Assembly (NCBI GenBank): GCA_017480785.1
Contig: JAFURZ010000008.1
Location: 115,063 to 179,062, forward strand
Direction of reading: 5' to 3'
DNA length: 64,000 nt
From: Bacteroidales bacterium
GTDB lineage: Bacteria; Bacteroidota; Bacteroidia; Bacteroidales; P3
Shown here: positions 1-9,900 of the stretch, piece by piece
How the letters are laid out: each line of letters begins with the position of its first letter
Position numbering within the stretch: the stretch's first letter is position 1
Notes under the pieces: generated by a model
The model's input: only the letters and a program-made list of their open reading frames with translations
Databases searched by the model: none
What the model was told of the DNA's origin: nothing
Position numbers and translations under genes: made by a program

Positions 1-657
1 TGCTCCATGTGAGCCTTCAGCGCATCTTCCAAGTCCTTTTCCTTGTAGCGTTTCTGTTTGGGTAGTCCAGCAAATTCCAATACGAATGGGTCTCGTATGA
101 TGTCCGTGGAGGTTTGAATCTGGTGTCCTTCGTTGGCAAGAGCCAGCACACCTTCTTTGTCTGTACTTAGAGCAAGACGTTGGAACAGTGAACTTTTTAT
201 CTGCCGTCTTAATTCTCGAACCTTCCACCCGTCTTTTATTGCGGTTTTGTAATAGAATTGCATTTCCGTAGTGTCGTCGCACTTGAGCAACTCCAGATAA
301 TGGCTCCATTGTCAATTGTCCAGACACTGTCTGGATTTTTGGGAACCGCAGGTAGAAGAGTCTCATATTAAAAAGATTAGACCGGGAATAACCTTTTCCA
401 CGGAGTCTGGTAAGATCCCGAGACAGGTTTGTAAGTAGTTGTTTACCATACTCTGCTTTGATATTACCGTGTTGTTCGAATTCCACGATATATCTGCCTG
501 TTTGCCAATTGGCATCAAGCAACTCCGTATTAACAGCAAGTGCGGCTTTCCCTTTTGCGCTCTCCCATATACCGGAAATAAGTGAGACAAGTCTCACATA
601 TTCCGAGTCATTGTTTTGTAGAGCATTTGCCGTTGTCGTCGTTATGTCTTTTGTCAT
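1..657 (-). pseudogene. DUF1016 (YhcG-type PD-(D/E)XK nuclease) gene, frameshifted, 3' end outside window
   Basis: Reading the minus strand from ATG at 657 gives MTKDITTTTANALQNNDSEY and then the DUF1016 N-terminal helical domain (TNLSRDLTRLRGKGYSRSNL, NMRLFYLRFPKIQTVSGQLT). At about 309-310 an extra base shifts the frame. The downstream frame continues as WSHYLELLKCDD, YKTAIKDGWKVRELRRQIKS, LALSTDKEGVLALANEGHQI and DIIRDPFVLEFAGLPKQKRY, up to position 1. Family members have an uninterrupted SWSHYVELL-type motif at exactly this place, so one extra A (minus strand) explains the break. The PD-(D/E)XK nuclease half lies outside the window. These proteins are common in defence islands and beside restriction systems. 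The gene is dead unless the base is a sequencing error or is recoded. Confidence 0.8.
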
Positions 658-700
658 ATCTTGTTTCAATTCTTTTTGCAAAGATACTCAAGTCATTTCA
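650..700 (-). repeat. 51-bp promoter/leader repeat, copy A
   Basis: Positions 650-700 match 2008-2058 at 50 of 51 bases. The unit contains the -7 box TATCTTTG (686 to 679, minus strand) and ends at the ATG of the frameshifted DUF1016 gene. The second copy stands in front of the intact DUF1016 gene, so the promoter and leader were duplicated together. Confidence 0.9.
679..686 (-). promoter_or_regulatory. -7 box TATCTTTG of the DUF1016 pseudogene
   Basis: TATCTTTGC on the minus strand, 22 nt upstream of the ATG at 657, fits the Bacteroidota -7 consensus TAnnTTTG. No good TTTG -33 element is visible. Confidence 0.7.
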
Positions 701-783
701 ATTATGTATTTCGTTTAATCAGATTTTTATTCTACAGAAGATTATGGGGACTTGCTTTTCGGGAGGCTTGTGTCGTGAATCTC

Positions 784-818
784 GGCAGCCACAGCACCGC
801 AACTATCGGCTAATCGGA
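784..818. repeat. 35-bp repeat, copy 1 (partner 2979-3013)
   Basis: About 31 of 35 bases match 2979-3013, with an identical core reading GCACCGCAACTATCGGCT. Copy 1 covers the last codons of the DUF1016 gene at 810; copy 2 lies in the gap between the AAA_14 remnant and brxL. The pair brackets the rearranged segment 0.8-3.0 kb. Confidence 0.7.
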
Positions 819-1955
819 ATTGTCATCCATTAGTTTTTTCAGTTCCTCAATATCGGGAAGGGCATTCTGCATCTCTTTGGGCATGTCGGAGAATGTTTTA
901 TATGTGGCAACACCCATGGGTTTATTATAGTCTCGAACTGCATATTCTGCATACGCTTGGTTTGCACTCTTGCACAACACAATGCCGATGCTTGGATTCT
1001 CGTGAGGCTTCCTCACTTTGTCATCAAGAACCTGCAAATAGGCAAACAGTTGACCAAGATATGCAGGCCTGAACTTTCCAACCTTCAGTTCAATGGCGAC
1101 CAAAGCGTTCAGCTCTCGGTTAAAAAAGAGCAAGTCGCTCCACATCTCTTCTCCATATATTTCTAAGTGGTATTGGTTGCCGACGAAAGTGAAGTCGCGC
1201 CCCAATGTCATAATAAAACGCTTTATGTTATGTATGATGCGTTGTTCCACCAGTCGTTCGTCTACATCTTCCTCTCGGGCATCAATATCTTCTACATTGA
1301 TATAGTCAAGAAGGTATTCGTCCTTGAACATTCTGATGGCTTTCATTGCCTGTTTGGACGAAGGCATGGTCTGGACGAAATTGTTTGGGGCAACGTGGTC
1401 AGGTTGTGGGATTCCAGTTTTCAGAACATCTCGAAGTGTGTATTTGTCCCATTGGTGCACAACGGTTTCGTGGATGCAAAACAACACTTCATTGATGTCT
1501 TTCGTCTTATGCAATATTTCCATATGATGCGAGAAACTGATGCCAAGGAACTCGTCTCTGTCGATTTCGGTCGCCAATGGCGACCAATTTGCCAAAGCGA
1601 ACGTATCGTATTCTATTTCATTGCGCAAACCCGCTATCTCCAATTTGCTCGCCGATGGCGAGCGAAATAGGAATGGCTGCCAGTATTCCGCAAACTGACG
1701 CATGTTTCGAATATTCTTGGCGGAAAAGCCACGTAATCCCGGTAACTCCTTATGCAATTGCTTGCTGATATCGTCGATGGCTCCGGTACCCCACGTTCCC
1801 TCACGAGAATTGGCCGACACATATAGGCCAACACCAAAGTACAGCGACAACTGTGAGCCGCTGATCATCCTTGCGGCACGGGCCTGGCTTTGCAGGATGG
1901 CGTTTTTGATGGTTTGAACGGCCTGTTTTATTTCTGTTGTCATATCTGTATCCAT
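810..1955 (-). CDS. DUF1016/YhcG-family PD-(D/E)XK nuclease domain protein
   Basis: This 381-residue protein has the DUF1016 N-terminal helical domain (SQARAARMISGSQLSLYFGV to about residue 160) followed by a C-terminal PD-(D/E)XK-like half with DFTFVGNQYHLEIYGEEMWS, DLLFFNRELNALVAIELKVG and PAYLGQLFAYLQVLDD. The D-hydrophobic-LFFNR...ELK pattern is the expected nuclease core. Length is normal for the family. It sits at the edge of the BREX island on the same strand and is a second, intact copy beside the frameshifted paralogue at 1-657. Its leader is partly copied from other genes (see 1959-2015 and 2008-2058). The cellular role of this family is not settled; defence or DNA processing is inferred from the nuclease fold and context. 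Confidence 0.85.
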   Translation of the reverse strand: MDTDMTTEIKQAVQTIKNAILQSQARAARMISGSQLSLYFGVGLYVSANSREGTWGTGAIDDISKQLHKELPGLRGFSAKNIRNMRQFAEYWQPFLFRSPSASKLEIAGLRNEIEYDTFALANWSPLATEIDRDEFLGISFSHHMEILHKTKDINEVLFCIHETVVHQWDKYTLRDVLKTGIPQPDHVAPNNFVQTMPSSKQAMKAIRMFKDEYLLDYINVEDIDAREEDVDERLVEQRIIHNIKRFIMTLGRDFTFVGNQYHLEIYGEEMWSDLLFFNRELNALVAIELKVGKFRPAYLGQLFAYLQVLDDKVRKPHENPSIGIVLCKSANQAYAEYAVRDYNKPMGVATYKTFSDMPKEMQNALPDIEELKKLMDDNSD

Positions 1956-1958
1956 ATG

Positions 1959-2015
1959 TTATATAACGTTCAGTAGTTGTTTATTATTGCGTTCTATGAG
2001 GTCTTGTTTTGTCAT
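1959..2015 (-). pseudogene. 18-codon scar ORF carrying the start of the AAA_14 gene
   Basis: The minus strand reads MTKQDLIERNNKQLLNVI then TAA, ending 3 nt before the DUF1016 ATG at 1955. Its first 29 bp (1987-2015) are identical to the first 29 bp of the AAA_14 gene at 2852-2880, which encodes MTKQDLIER. This is best read as the stump left when an AAA_14 copy was replaced or deleted, leaving its start codon under the promoter at 2037-2044. It could still be translated as a leader peptide. Confidence 0.65.
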
Positions 2016-2058
2016 ATCTTGTTTCAATTCTTTTTGCAAAGATACTCAAATCATTTCA
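2008..2058 (-). repeat. 51-bp promoter/leader repeat, copy B
   Basis: Second copy of the 650-700 unit (one mismatch), placed upstream of the scar ORF and the intact DUF1016 gene. Confidence 0.9.
2037..2044 (-). promoter_or_regulatory. -7 box TATCTTTG upstream of DUF1016
   Basis: TATCTTTGC on the minus strand, in the duplicated 51-bp unit, 22 nt before the scar ORF ATG at 2015 and about 80 nt before the DUF1016 ATG. Confidence 0.7.
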
Positions 2059-2124
2059 CAGTTACTATTCTTATGCGGTTTTCAATTCTTCTTTTTTTGT
2101 TTTATTTGAAGTACGAAATACATG

Positions 2125-2880
2125 TTATTGTAGCATCCAATCAATGACATTCAGTTTACGGATGCCGTCGTACACGGGGTTGAAGTCGAAATCTGTTGTC
2201 AACAGGTATTTAGGGTTGGAGTCTTTGATAGCTTTAAGCGAGGCAAGTTCTCGTTCCAGTGTCTCTGGACTTTCAGTTGTCCAAGCCACCTGATAATAGG
2301 ATGTGTAGCCGTCGTTGTCTGTAACAACAAAATCCACTTCTGGAACACCACCGTAATGTATATAATTCGCCAAAGTTTCGATTTTTGTCAAGTTTGGCGA
2401 TTTTGACATGATAAAATTATAATACTCAGAAAATTGTAATGGCAGAATATTAATCTCCACATAACGGCCAGTCAGTAATGTGGCCAGCTCGCCAGAGAGC
2501 ATATACGCATTGGAGCCAGTGATATACACATCTACATTGGGTTTTATATAAAGGCTGTCAACGAGTCGTTGGAATTCTTTCACATTCTGAACCTCATCAA
2601 GAAAAATATAGTTTGGTTTGTCTTCAACTAGGCGTTCCTTAATGTGGGTGTGAATCTGGTAGATGTCTCCTATTGCAAGCGTGTCTAGGTCTTCGAAATT
2701 ATAAAACTGGATTTGTTCCTTTGGGATTCCATTTTGCGCCAACTCGTCGGCAAACATCATCAGCAATGTCGACTTCCCACAGCGGCGCACACCGGTAATG
2801 ACCTTTATGATATTCTGGTCTTTAAGGTTGCGCAGTTGCTGCATGTATTGCTTGCGTTCTATGAGGTCTTGTTTTGTCAT
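2125..2880 (-). pseudogene. AAA_14/DUF4143 ATPase with a clean internal in-frame deletion
   Basis: The 251-residue reading frame holds the full AAA_14 ATPase half: Walker A ITGVRRCGKSTLL near residues 29-41, Walker B YIFLDEVQ, sensor-like DVYITGSNAYMLSGELATLL and LPLQFSEYYNF. After YIHYGGVPE it jumps straight to EVDFVVTDNDGYTSYYQVAW and the nuclease-like C-terminal tail. The homologue at 10426-11652 (408 residues) carries roughly 160 more residues between the same two motifs, including the winged-helix part. The reading frame is kept across the junction, so a shortened protein could be made, but the domain linking ATPase and tail is missing. No clear promoter is seen upstream. Its first 29 bp recur at 1987-2015. 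Confidence 0.75.
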
Positions 2881-2978
2881 GTTCTTTTCGTGGAACTTTT
2901 ATTTGATTCATTTAATCTGATGTCAAGGTTTTTCTGGCTGTTGGCGCATCAGCCTTTCAGGGGGCGCAGGGTTACCAC

Positions 2979-3013
2979 GGCAGCCTCGGCACCGCAACTA
3001 TCGGCTTGTCGGA
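2979..3013. repeat. 35-bp repeat, copy 2 (partner 784-818)
   Basis: About 31 of 35 bases match 784-818. It lies in the 233-bp gap between the AAA_14 remnant and brxL, which holds nothing else recognisable apart from a weak 5-bp hairpin at 3055-3070. Confidence 0.7.
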
Positions 3014-3113
3014 AATGTTGGTGAAAACATATACATCTATACCCTTAAAATTCATGACGATTAAGCGTCAATATATATGATTATTCAGAGTAAAGGTTTG
3101 CGTCGAGCATCGG

Positions 3114-4535
3114 TTAACGACTCCCTTTCACATGGATATTAGGCATTCTGACGGTATACTCGGGGTCGATGAGTTGGCATTGCTCTATTATTATGCGGCG
3201 GCGGGCGATTGCGGGCTGTAAGCAGTAGGTGTCGAATTCCTCCAGGTTGACGTCCTTCTCCTCCACCCAATGCGGGAACAACAGTTTCATGTAGGCGGTC
3301 GCAATGCGCTTGATGGCCGTGAAGTCGCGCATATCGCTGGGGTCGTATTCAATCAGTTTGTCATAGAGCCGTCCATAGTTGCTCTGCACGCGCATCATGT
3401 GCATAATCTCCGAGAAATACTCGATGTTGAGCGTCCAACCCTTGTAGAGCATACTGGTGTCGATACGCGGCAGCAGCCATCCCTCGATGAAGCAATGGAA
3501 ACGCTCAATCAGAGCCGACTCGCGGAAGGTGTCCGGCAGCTCGTCAAAGTAGCGCGGCGAACGAGGCTTACGGTTCTCTGTCAACGCGATATTGCCCATC
3601 AGCATCATCCCACACTCAGATGTAAGGTTTTGGTCAGCAATGGAGACTTTGCCCTGTTCGAGATACGATTTGAAGGCGCCCTGAAGGTCGGCAGGCTCCG
3701 CCATCACAATGGTTTGCACCTCGTCAAGCACAGCAAAGTCGCGTTTCATCAATATTCCCGGCTGTTTCTTCGAGAGGTCGTAGAACATCTTAGCGCGTGT
3801 AATCTTTCCGCTTCCCAGCCAGCCATATTTGCTGATATTGTTGAACACATACGATTTGCCAGTACTCTTCGGAGCCAGCTCAATCGTGTTCAGGCGGGGT
3901 TCTACAAAGATTAGCAGTCGTGTGAGGAATTCCAGTTTCTGATGCATCCCTTGGAAAGCGTCCGGCTCATATTCCATCGACGAAAGCATCAGGTCAATCC
4001 ACTCTTCAAGAGTGAAATGACGACGAGCCTCTTGGAAGAACTCAATGCTGATGTCGGTAAACGGTTTGAATGGACGAAAGTCAATCATTTCCACGTGGTT
4101 CGTCTTTCCGTTGTCGTTGGGCATCAGACAAATCTTGATGATTCCCCACATCTCGCCATCCACCAATTCGGGATATTTCGTTGTGAGTCTCATCGGGATA
4201 ATACCCTCATTCTCACCAATTCCTTGTTCGGGAATGCCGAAACGGCAGACGTTGTTCCTGAGATCAATATTCACCGTGAATCGTGTCAGCAGTTTCACCT
4301 CCTGTCCTTCGTGAAGCTTACGCTTGATGTTTCCTTTGGGCATCATCTCGGAGAGGAAACGGCTCAAACCACCAGCATCCACCTCGCTCCCATTCGAGTA
4401 GCGTCGCAGCAGGAAGTCCTTCACGAAAGAAGGCAGATTGCGTCCGCTGAAGAGAGTGTTGGTAGTGGCGCTGTCTTTATAAATAGCGACATCCTTCAGG
4501 TATGTCTGTACTTTTTCGGCAATCTCTTGTTTCAT
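3114..4535 (-). CDS. brxL: BrxL-like AAA+ ATPase of the BREX system, short form
   Basis: This 473-residue protein has a BrxL N-terminal domain (residues 1-200, FVKDFLLRRYSNGSEVDAGG) and an AAA+ core: Walker A APKSTGKS at 221-228, Walker B FAVLDE at 267-272, and LMGNIALTENRKPRSPRYF as a sensor region. BrxL is a ring-forming, DNA-binding ATPase needed for phage exclusion in studied BREX systems. Long BrxL (about 680 residues) adds a Lon-protease-like C-terminus. Here no Ser-Lys protease domain is visible, and the length fits the short BrxL-like family, so I do not call it truncated. It is the last gene of the minus-strand operon, 3 nt after pglZ. Assignment rests on motifs plus gene order. Confidence 0.85.
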   Translation of the reverse strand: MKQEIAEKVQTYLKDVAIYKDSATTNTLFSGRNLPSFVKDFLLRRYSNGSEVDAGGLSRFLSEMMPKGNIKRKLHEGQEVKLLTRFTVNIDLRNNVCRFGIPEQGIGENEGIIPMRLTTKYPELVDGEMWGIIKICLMPNDNGKTNHVEMIDFRPFKPFTDISIEFFQEARRHFTLEEWIDLMLSSMEYEPDAFQGMHQKLEFLTRLLIFVEPRLNTIELAPKSTGKSYVFNNISKYGWLGSGKITRAKMFYDLSKKQPGILMKRDFAVLDEVQTIVMAEPADLQGAFKSYLEQGKVSIADQNLTSECGMMLMGNIALTENRKPRSPRYFDELPDTFRESALIERFHCFIEGWLLPRIDTSMLYKGWTLNIEYFSEIMHMMRVQSNYGRLYDKLIEYDPSDMRDFTAIKRIATAYMKLLFPHWVEEKDVNLEEFDTYCLQPAIARRRIIIEQCQLIDPEYTVRMPNIHVKGSR

Positions 4536-4538
4536 AAC

Positions 4539-6941
4539 CTAAAAATCCATTATATCGTTTTCTTTCACAGCCATCTGCAATTCCACATCAAAAGTCTCGC
4601 TATGTAATCCAACAATCACTGTCACTTGTTTCACATCGGGATCTAATTCCAGTCGCTCGCTTCGGTAATTCGCCTCTTCCTTCCTCAATTTGTAGTTCTC
4701 TCTATTGTAGAGGAGGCTTGGGGTTTCATTAGGTTGTAATCCCACAAAAGCAACTTCAAATATAGGATTGGATGCATTCAGCGAGGTGGTAATCTGTCTA
4801 GCTGTCCAACGTCTCGATTCCTTCTTGTCCGAAATGACAATGATGGGCACAAGAGTCTCTTCGGGTGTTGCTCCTCCGTGTGCACCTGTACCTTCTGCCA
4901 CTTTTCTGCTGAGAGAATTGTGTCGTAATGCCACCAGTTCTTTCCCCTCATTGATGCGCAAATAGTATTCGTCGGCCACAATGCCTTTCTTGCATCCCGC
5001 ACAACGTCCGTAGTGGTCGCTATCTATTCCTTTCAGGTTCCTTCCATCGACCATCTGCGACAGGTAGGTCATTCCGTGATCACTCACGATGGCTATCTTT
5101 TGCTTCGGATGGGCATCGAGGACTGTATTGATGGCTTTACGTACCGCAGCGATATCGTCAATGATATATTGCGGATATTCTCTGACAGTATGAGCCAATG
5201 AATCCAAATCGCCTATCTTTTCCAATAGAACTCCACCCAGTTGTTGCAGGTCTTCTTTGTTATTCTTGGTTCTGGTGGGTAGTTTGGCCCGGGCCACAAG
5301 CACCTCATTCAAATAGTAGCCGTCGTTCTCTCGCTCTTTCACCACTTGTTGTATCAGCGGCACCCAATCCAATCCCAAACCGTCTATCCAGAAGAACACG
5401 TTGATGTCTGTACGTCCGCTCATCACCGTTTTCACCGTCGAGAAGCGGTCATACCAATCGTGGAACGAGGATTCCGATTCATTGACGCTTGAAATGAGCT
5501 CACCCATCTCTTTGGAATATACGCCCGCCAATTTGGCATACTTGTATTCTTCAAAATATTGGGTCACCCAGGTAACTTCTGACGATAGTTGTGTATTGGC
5601 CAAATAATAGTACAAATCTGGATAGAGTAGCTTTAGGTTGGTTTGTACAATGTGACCGTTGTTGTACCACTCTATGACAAGCCGTTTCTCCACGTCCGTG
5701 GCATGAGTAAAGAAACGAAGCGCAGTGGCGACCCCATCCCGTTCAGCCACTTTTTGTAGCCGTTCTGCAAGTATTGACTGTGCTGTGGGCGACAAAACGA
5801 CACCTCTCCGCAGAGCCTCTTCCATTCCGCTCTTCCGCTCTTCAATATAGTCATAGGCTTCGTCTTCAAGGGTGAAGATTTGCAGGGCTATTTGTTCAAG
5901 GAAACGTGGCGTAGCGTAGTCATCCATCGTGGCTAACACACGGCAAATATATCCTTTCTCGCAGACTCGATTGCGATAGTACATCGAGATAAGCCAGCGG
6001 TCAAAACTGCTATTGTTATCAAACCAGAGACGATAGAAACTACTGTATTCCGTCAATTCATAAATTCCGAATCGTTTGGTAAAATAGTTGTCAAAATCGA
6101 AATCTTCAATGCTTATCTCCGTGGCCAATTGTTCCCAGTATTGGCGGTCTTCCTCGCGATATTCGCATTGTGGTACCTTGACATTCAATGCGTCGTGTAT
6201 GAATTGGTAAGCATTATAGCAGATGCAATAACTAAAAGCGTTGTCGGGCTGTGCATGTCCTGCATTGGCAAAGATAGCCGATGAGGTGCAGATGATATTA
6301 GGTTTCAGTTCCGGATAACGCCAACATCTCAACCATTCGGTCACCGTTGGAGCGATGTTGTAGTGTCGTTCCACATCGTGTACCCCATAGGTGGTGTTGT
6401 TTGTCAACACCAAGCGATAATTGAGTTGCCGGTCGCTGTTATGGAAATAGTATATGAACGACTGGCTTTGCTCTCGGAAACGTTCCGTTTTGCTTTCAAG
6501 ACCAATAATGGGAACATATACCCGTTGATGGAAATCCACACCATCGGTAGTGGCCTCAATGCCACGTATGGTACCTATCAAGGCATTGAACTCAAAGTGC
6601 GGTTCGCTGTTATCGTAAAAACGAGCCAATTCCGATAGAGGTGTAATCAGTAGGTGTTCGCTACTGTGCCCGTGGATGGTTTCCCTTATCTTCCTTTCCA
6701 ATGTGGTGTGGGTGATAAGGGTATCGGGATATTCTTCGTCCATCCATTTGTCGATGCTGACAAAGGTCATCGAAATCTTGTTCTGTTGTTCCTCGATAAA
6801 ACTACAGCAGTCGCGGAAGTTGTCGAACAGCAGCAACCTTACCGGGAAGCGGTCTCGCGTCGATGCTCCCACGCCTTTCTGACACCGATCGTCATCCAAT
6901 GCGGCCATCAGGTCGGCCAGACTTTCACATTGTTGAAACAT
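4539..6941 (-). CDS. pglZ: PglZ, alkaline-phosphatase-superfamily protein of BREX type 4
   Basis: This 800-residue protein carries the PglZ domain in its C-terminal half: NVFFWIDGLGLDWVPLI (metal-binding Asp near 520), IAIVSDHGMTYLSQM (Asp621-His622) and GAHGGATPEETLVPIIVI near residue 700. These are the metal-site motifs of the alkaline phosphatase superfamily. The first 500 residues are helical and lineage-specific. PglZ is the hallmark of all BREX types; its substrate is unknown. The gene starts 4 nt after brxC and ends 3 nt before brxL, so the three are almost certainly co-translated. The start at 6941 follows from this spacing. Nothing looks damaged. Confidence 0.93.
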   Translation of the reverse strand: MFQQCESLADLMAALDDDRCQKGVGASTRDRFPVRLLLFDNFRDCCSFIEEQQNKISMTFVSIDKWMDEEYPDTLITHTTLERKIRETIHGHSSEHLLITPLSELARFYDNSEPHFEFNALIGTIRGIEATTDGVDFHQRVYVPIIGLESKTERFREQSQSFIYYFHNSDRQLNYRLVLTNNTTYGVHDVERHYNIAPTVTEWLRCWRYPELKPNIICTSSAIFANAGHAQPDNAFSYCICYNAYQFIHDALNVKVPQCEYREEDRQYWEQLATEISIEDFDFDNYFTKRFGIYELTEYSSFYRLWFDNNSSFDRWLISMYYRNRVCEKGYICRVLATMDDYATPRFLEQIALQIFTLEDEAYDYIEERKSGMEEALRRGVVLSPTAQSILAERLQKVAERDGVATALRFFTHATDVEKRLVIEWYNNGHIVQTNLKLLYPDLYYYLANTQLSSEVTWVTQYFEEYKYAKLAGVYSKEMGELISSVNESESSFHDWYDRFSTVKTVMSGRTDINVFFWIDGLGLDWVPLIQQVVKERENDGYYLNEVLVARAKLPTRTKNNKEDLQQLGGVLLEKIGDLDSLAHTVREYPQYIIDDIAAVRKAINTVLDAHPKQKIAIVSDHGMTYLSQMVDGRNLKGIDSDHYGRCAGCKKGIVADEYYLRINEGKELVALRHNSLSRKVAEGTGAHGGATPEETLVPIIVISDKKESRRWTARQITTSLNASNPIFEVAFVGLQPNETPSLLYNRENYKLRKEEANYRSERLELDPDVKQVTVIVGLHSETFDVELQMAVKENDIMDF

Positions 6942-6945
6942 AGGG

Positions 6946-9900
6946 TCAATCGTTTATCAGAACATCCAATACATCTTCAATACCCAACTCCGTAATCCTG
7001 TTCAGCAGTCGCTTGGCTTCGTCCAACGTCTTTATATCCTTTACTCTACCACGCGCCATTGCCACTTTCATTTGTGAACCGTAGGTGGTAGTTGACTCTT
7101 CTGCAACCTTGCTTACGTTGTCGAGGTCTATCTTGTCAACTATTCGGATAGTATTATTACTGGATAGATTTGTTGGCGACATTTGACTCAGTCTCCAGTC
7201 CTTCAACTTTTCGGCCACATCAGCTTCTGTCCACAAACCCACCTCTGCCTGCATGTTCTGTTGCACATACAGTTTGGCATCATCCAGTTCATTGGGCTTC
7301 AATCCCACTTTGTCTTGGGAGAACAAGAACTGCTCGTATCCTTCGATGAAGTTGTTTTGCTTGTCGGTAACGGTGAGCAATCCACGGAATTCAAAGTCGT
7401 AATTCTTCAGCAATTCCAGAGTCTCTGTCATCAACGCGGGATTTTTCATTCCATCGGGTTCGCAAATACGCAGCAGGTTATCCACTAACTGGCATAAATT
7501 GTTGCGCATCGCATTTTTGGGCATCGATTTGCAGTATTTCAATCCCCACAACGGGGCGCCTTTCTCTTTCAAATAGGCGTGAGTCAATGCCCAGCGGGCA
7601 TCAGTCAAACTACTCACATCATGATAGTCTTTTAGCGTATTGAGTTTAAACAGGTTGATGAACTGCTTTGCCAACTGGCCCTCTTCTTTGGTTTGGAACT
7701 TGAACTCAAGTTTATTGCGGTTTCCGCCACCATCCCATACTTTGAACAATTCCGCCACATCGTCTACAAGATGTTTTGCTGTGCGAGGTTTTCCATTGAG
7801 ATCAAATATCTTGCCAATATAGGGGCGCAAGGCAAACGCCACCATTCCCATACCTGCGTGTGAGGGAAACAAGCCATAGGGCGGCTTGGTCAATGCTTCC
7901 AAATGATACGACAGGTTGAAGTTGGCCGACTTGTCTGCATGGTCAATCTTGCTCTTCACGAACTTGCACACCTTCACCAAGGGATGATTGGGGTCAACGT
8001 CATCTTTGAATTGCAGGTTCTCGTCCACGCTGTCCTGTAGCAGGAAGTTCATGTGCATGGCCGGTCCTTTGCAGCGGTCGCACACCTCCTGCTTTGTGTT
8101 GAATTGCAGCACCGCCTCTACGGTAGCTTTCACAAACTGCTTCTTCCAGTAGGTGGTGGAGGACTTCAGACGTATCAACTCCAATCCTTCGGGACCTGCG
8201 GGGAAAATCATAGGAGCAATACTGCTGTTGATGAAAGAGGTAATTCTACCGGCATCTATACTCAACGGATCGGTGACGCTTGCGGGTTTGTTGCTAAGAT
8301 AGATGTATGTTATTCCTCTCATCGCACTCTCCACCCACTCTTTCACCATCTGCTCAGCATTGTCAGTATGCGATTTCATCTGGTCGGCAAATCCGTGCCG
8401 TTGGGCACATTGTGCATTGGCTTGATATTCGATAAATCGCTCATATTCACCATCACCCAAGCTCTTATCCATCACCAGGAATACGACATCTTTGTATTTC
8501 CCGTCCTCATCTTTCGCGGATTCTTCTGCTATCTGACGCAGCTCTATCAGTTCGTCGGCATTGCGGGCAAAGAACATAGCCAGCATCAGTTCATATCCTT
8601 GTGCTTTCTTTGCTGTACGTTCCATGCTGCTCAACAGAGTGTATTTGTTGGAGTCCAACGAGAAAAACTCAAGCCAATAAGGACGTGCAACATTGGCCAG
8701 TTTCTTCTCCACAACCGTGCGGGCCGTATTGAAAGCACGAAGTATATTGTAGGTGTATCTGAACTCTGTCAGTTTGAGGTTTTGTTTGATGTCGTTCACC
8801 TCACCCAGCGGCAATGCCGAGAAGCGTATCTCGTACAACCCGGAGGGTGATCGTTGGATGACACCCGCTTCGTTCAACCATCCGAGAATGTCATTCAGTT
8901 GCGGTTCAACGGTTGTGCCAATGAATAGGTTGGCTATGTTCTCCTCGCTGGGTGTGACTGTTTCGGTATTGGCTATATTGTTGAATGCATTCAGTAGCAG
9001 TATTCCCTTAAATACCCGCATGGTGGCTTCACCTTGATGCTCTACCGTTTTCTGATAGGAATTGAATCGCTCGTTCACCACACCGAATTTGCTGACATTC
9101 TGCTGCATCTCGGGCATGATGTAATCCCATAGGTAATCCACCGTAATGGTTTCTCCTTGTTTAAATACTTTTGAATCATTTAGGAATTCCCTTACAGGGT
9201 CGCTGGCAAGGAAATCGAACACCGAGCGGCTACTGCTTCCCACCTCACGGGCATAGTAGGTGGCCAGGTTGGCGGTGGCTGGATGCAGCGGGAAAAGATT
9301 CTTGAGGTCTTTCTCTGTTTCTGCAGGCTGATTACTGGTTTGTGCCAGTTGTGAGTAGAGATTCTTTGCCTCAAAATAGAAAGTTGCCGATGCTGTCACC
9401 TCGCTCAGGGGGACTATCTGACGGAACTTGCGGCTCATAATCTTGAAGGCCGACACGGGTTCCATATTATAGTGCAGATAATGATATCGGCCAATGGTCT
9501 TGGTGCGCTCCTGTGCACTCAGGCGGTCGAGTGCCGACGGGTGTGAGATGAACAGGAAGTAACTATCGTTGTCGGCATTCATGGCCTCCTCTGCCAATAA
9601 TTGCAACTCTACCAGGATAGATATTCCAAGTTCTGATTTCACAACATCGGTAAACTCGTCCCACACTACCAGAAGGCCATTGTAGGCAGACTTCTCTCGT
9701 AGGAGGTTCTGTACCTCAAAGAACCAACGGCCAAGGTTCTCCTGACGCAGACGCACGCTGAGGCCTTGCCGACGACATGCATCTTTGGCTTTTCGCAAGG
9801 TTGCGCTGTCATAATCACGCAGCAATTTCACCAGTCTTTTGCGGTCGGGCGCGATGGAACGAAGTTCGGCATCCGCAGCAATGGTCAAATCCCAGAAACT

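Noticed and set aside
3114-4535. BrxL as a truncated Lon-type BrxL
   Set aside because: Length and a clean end fit the short BrxL-like family; no leftover protease sequence lies downstream.
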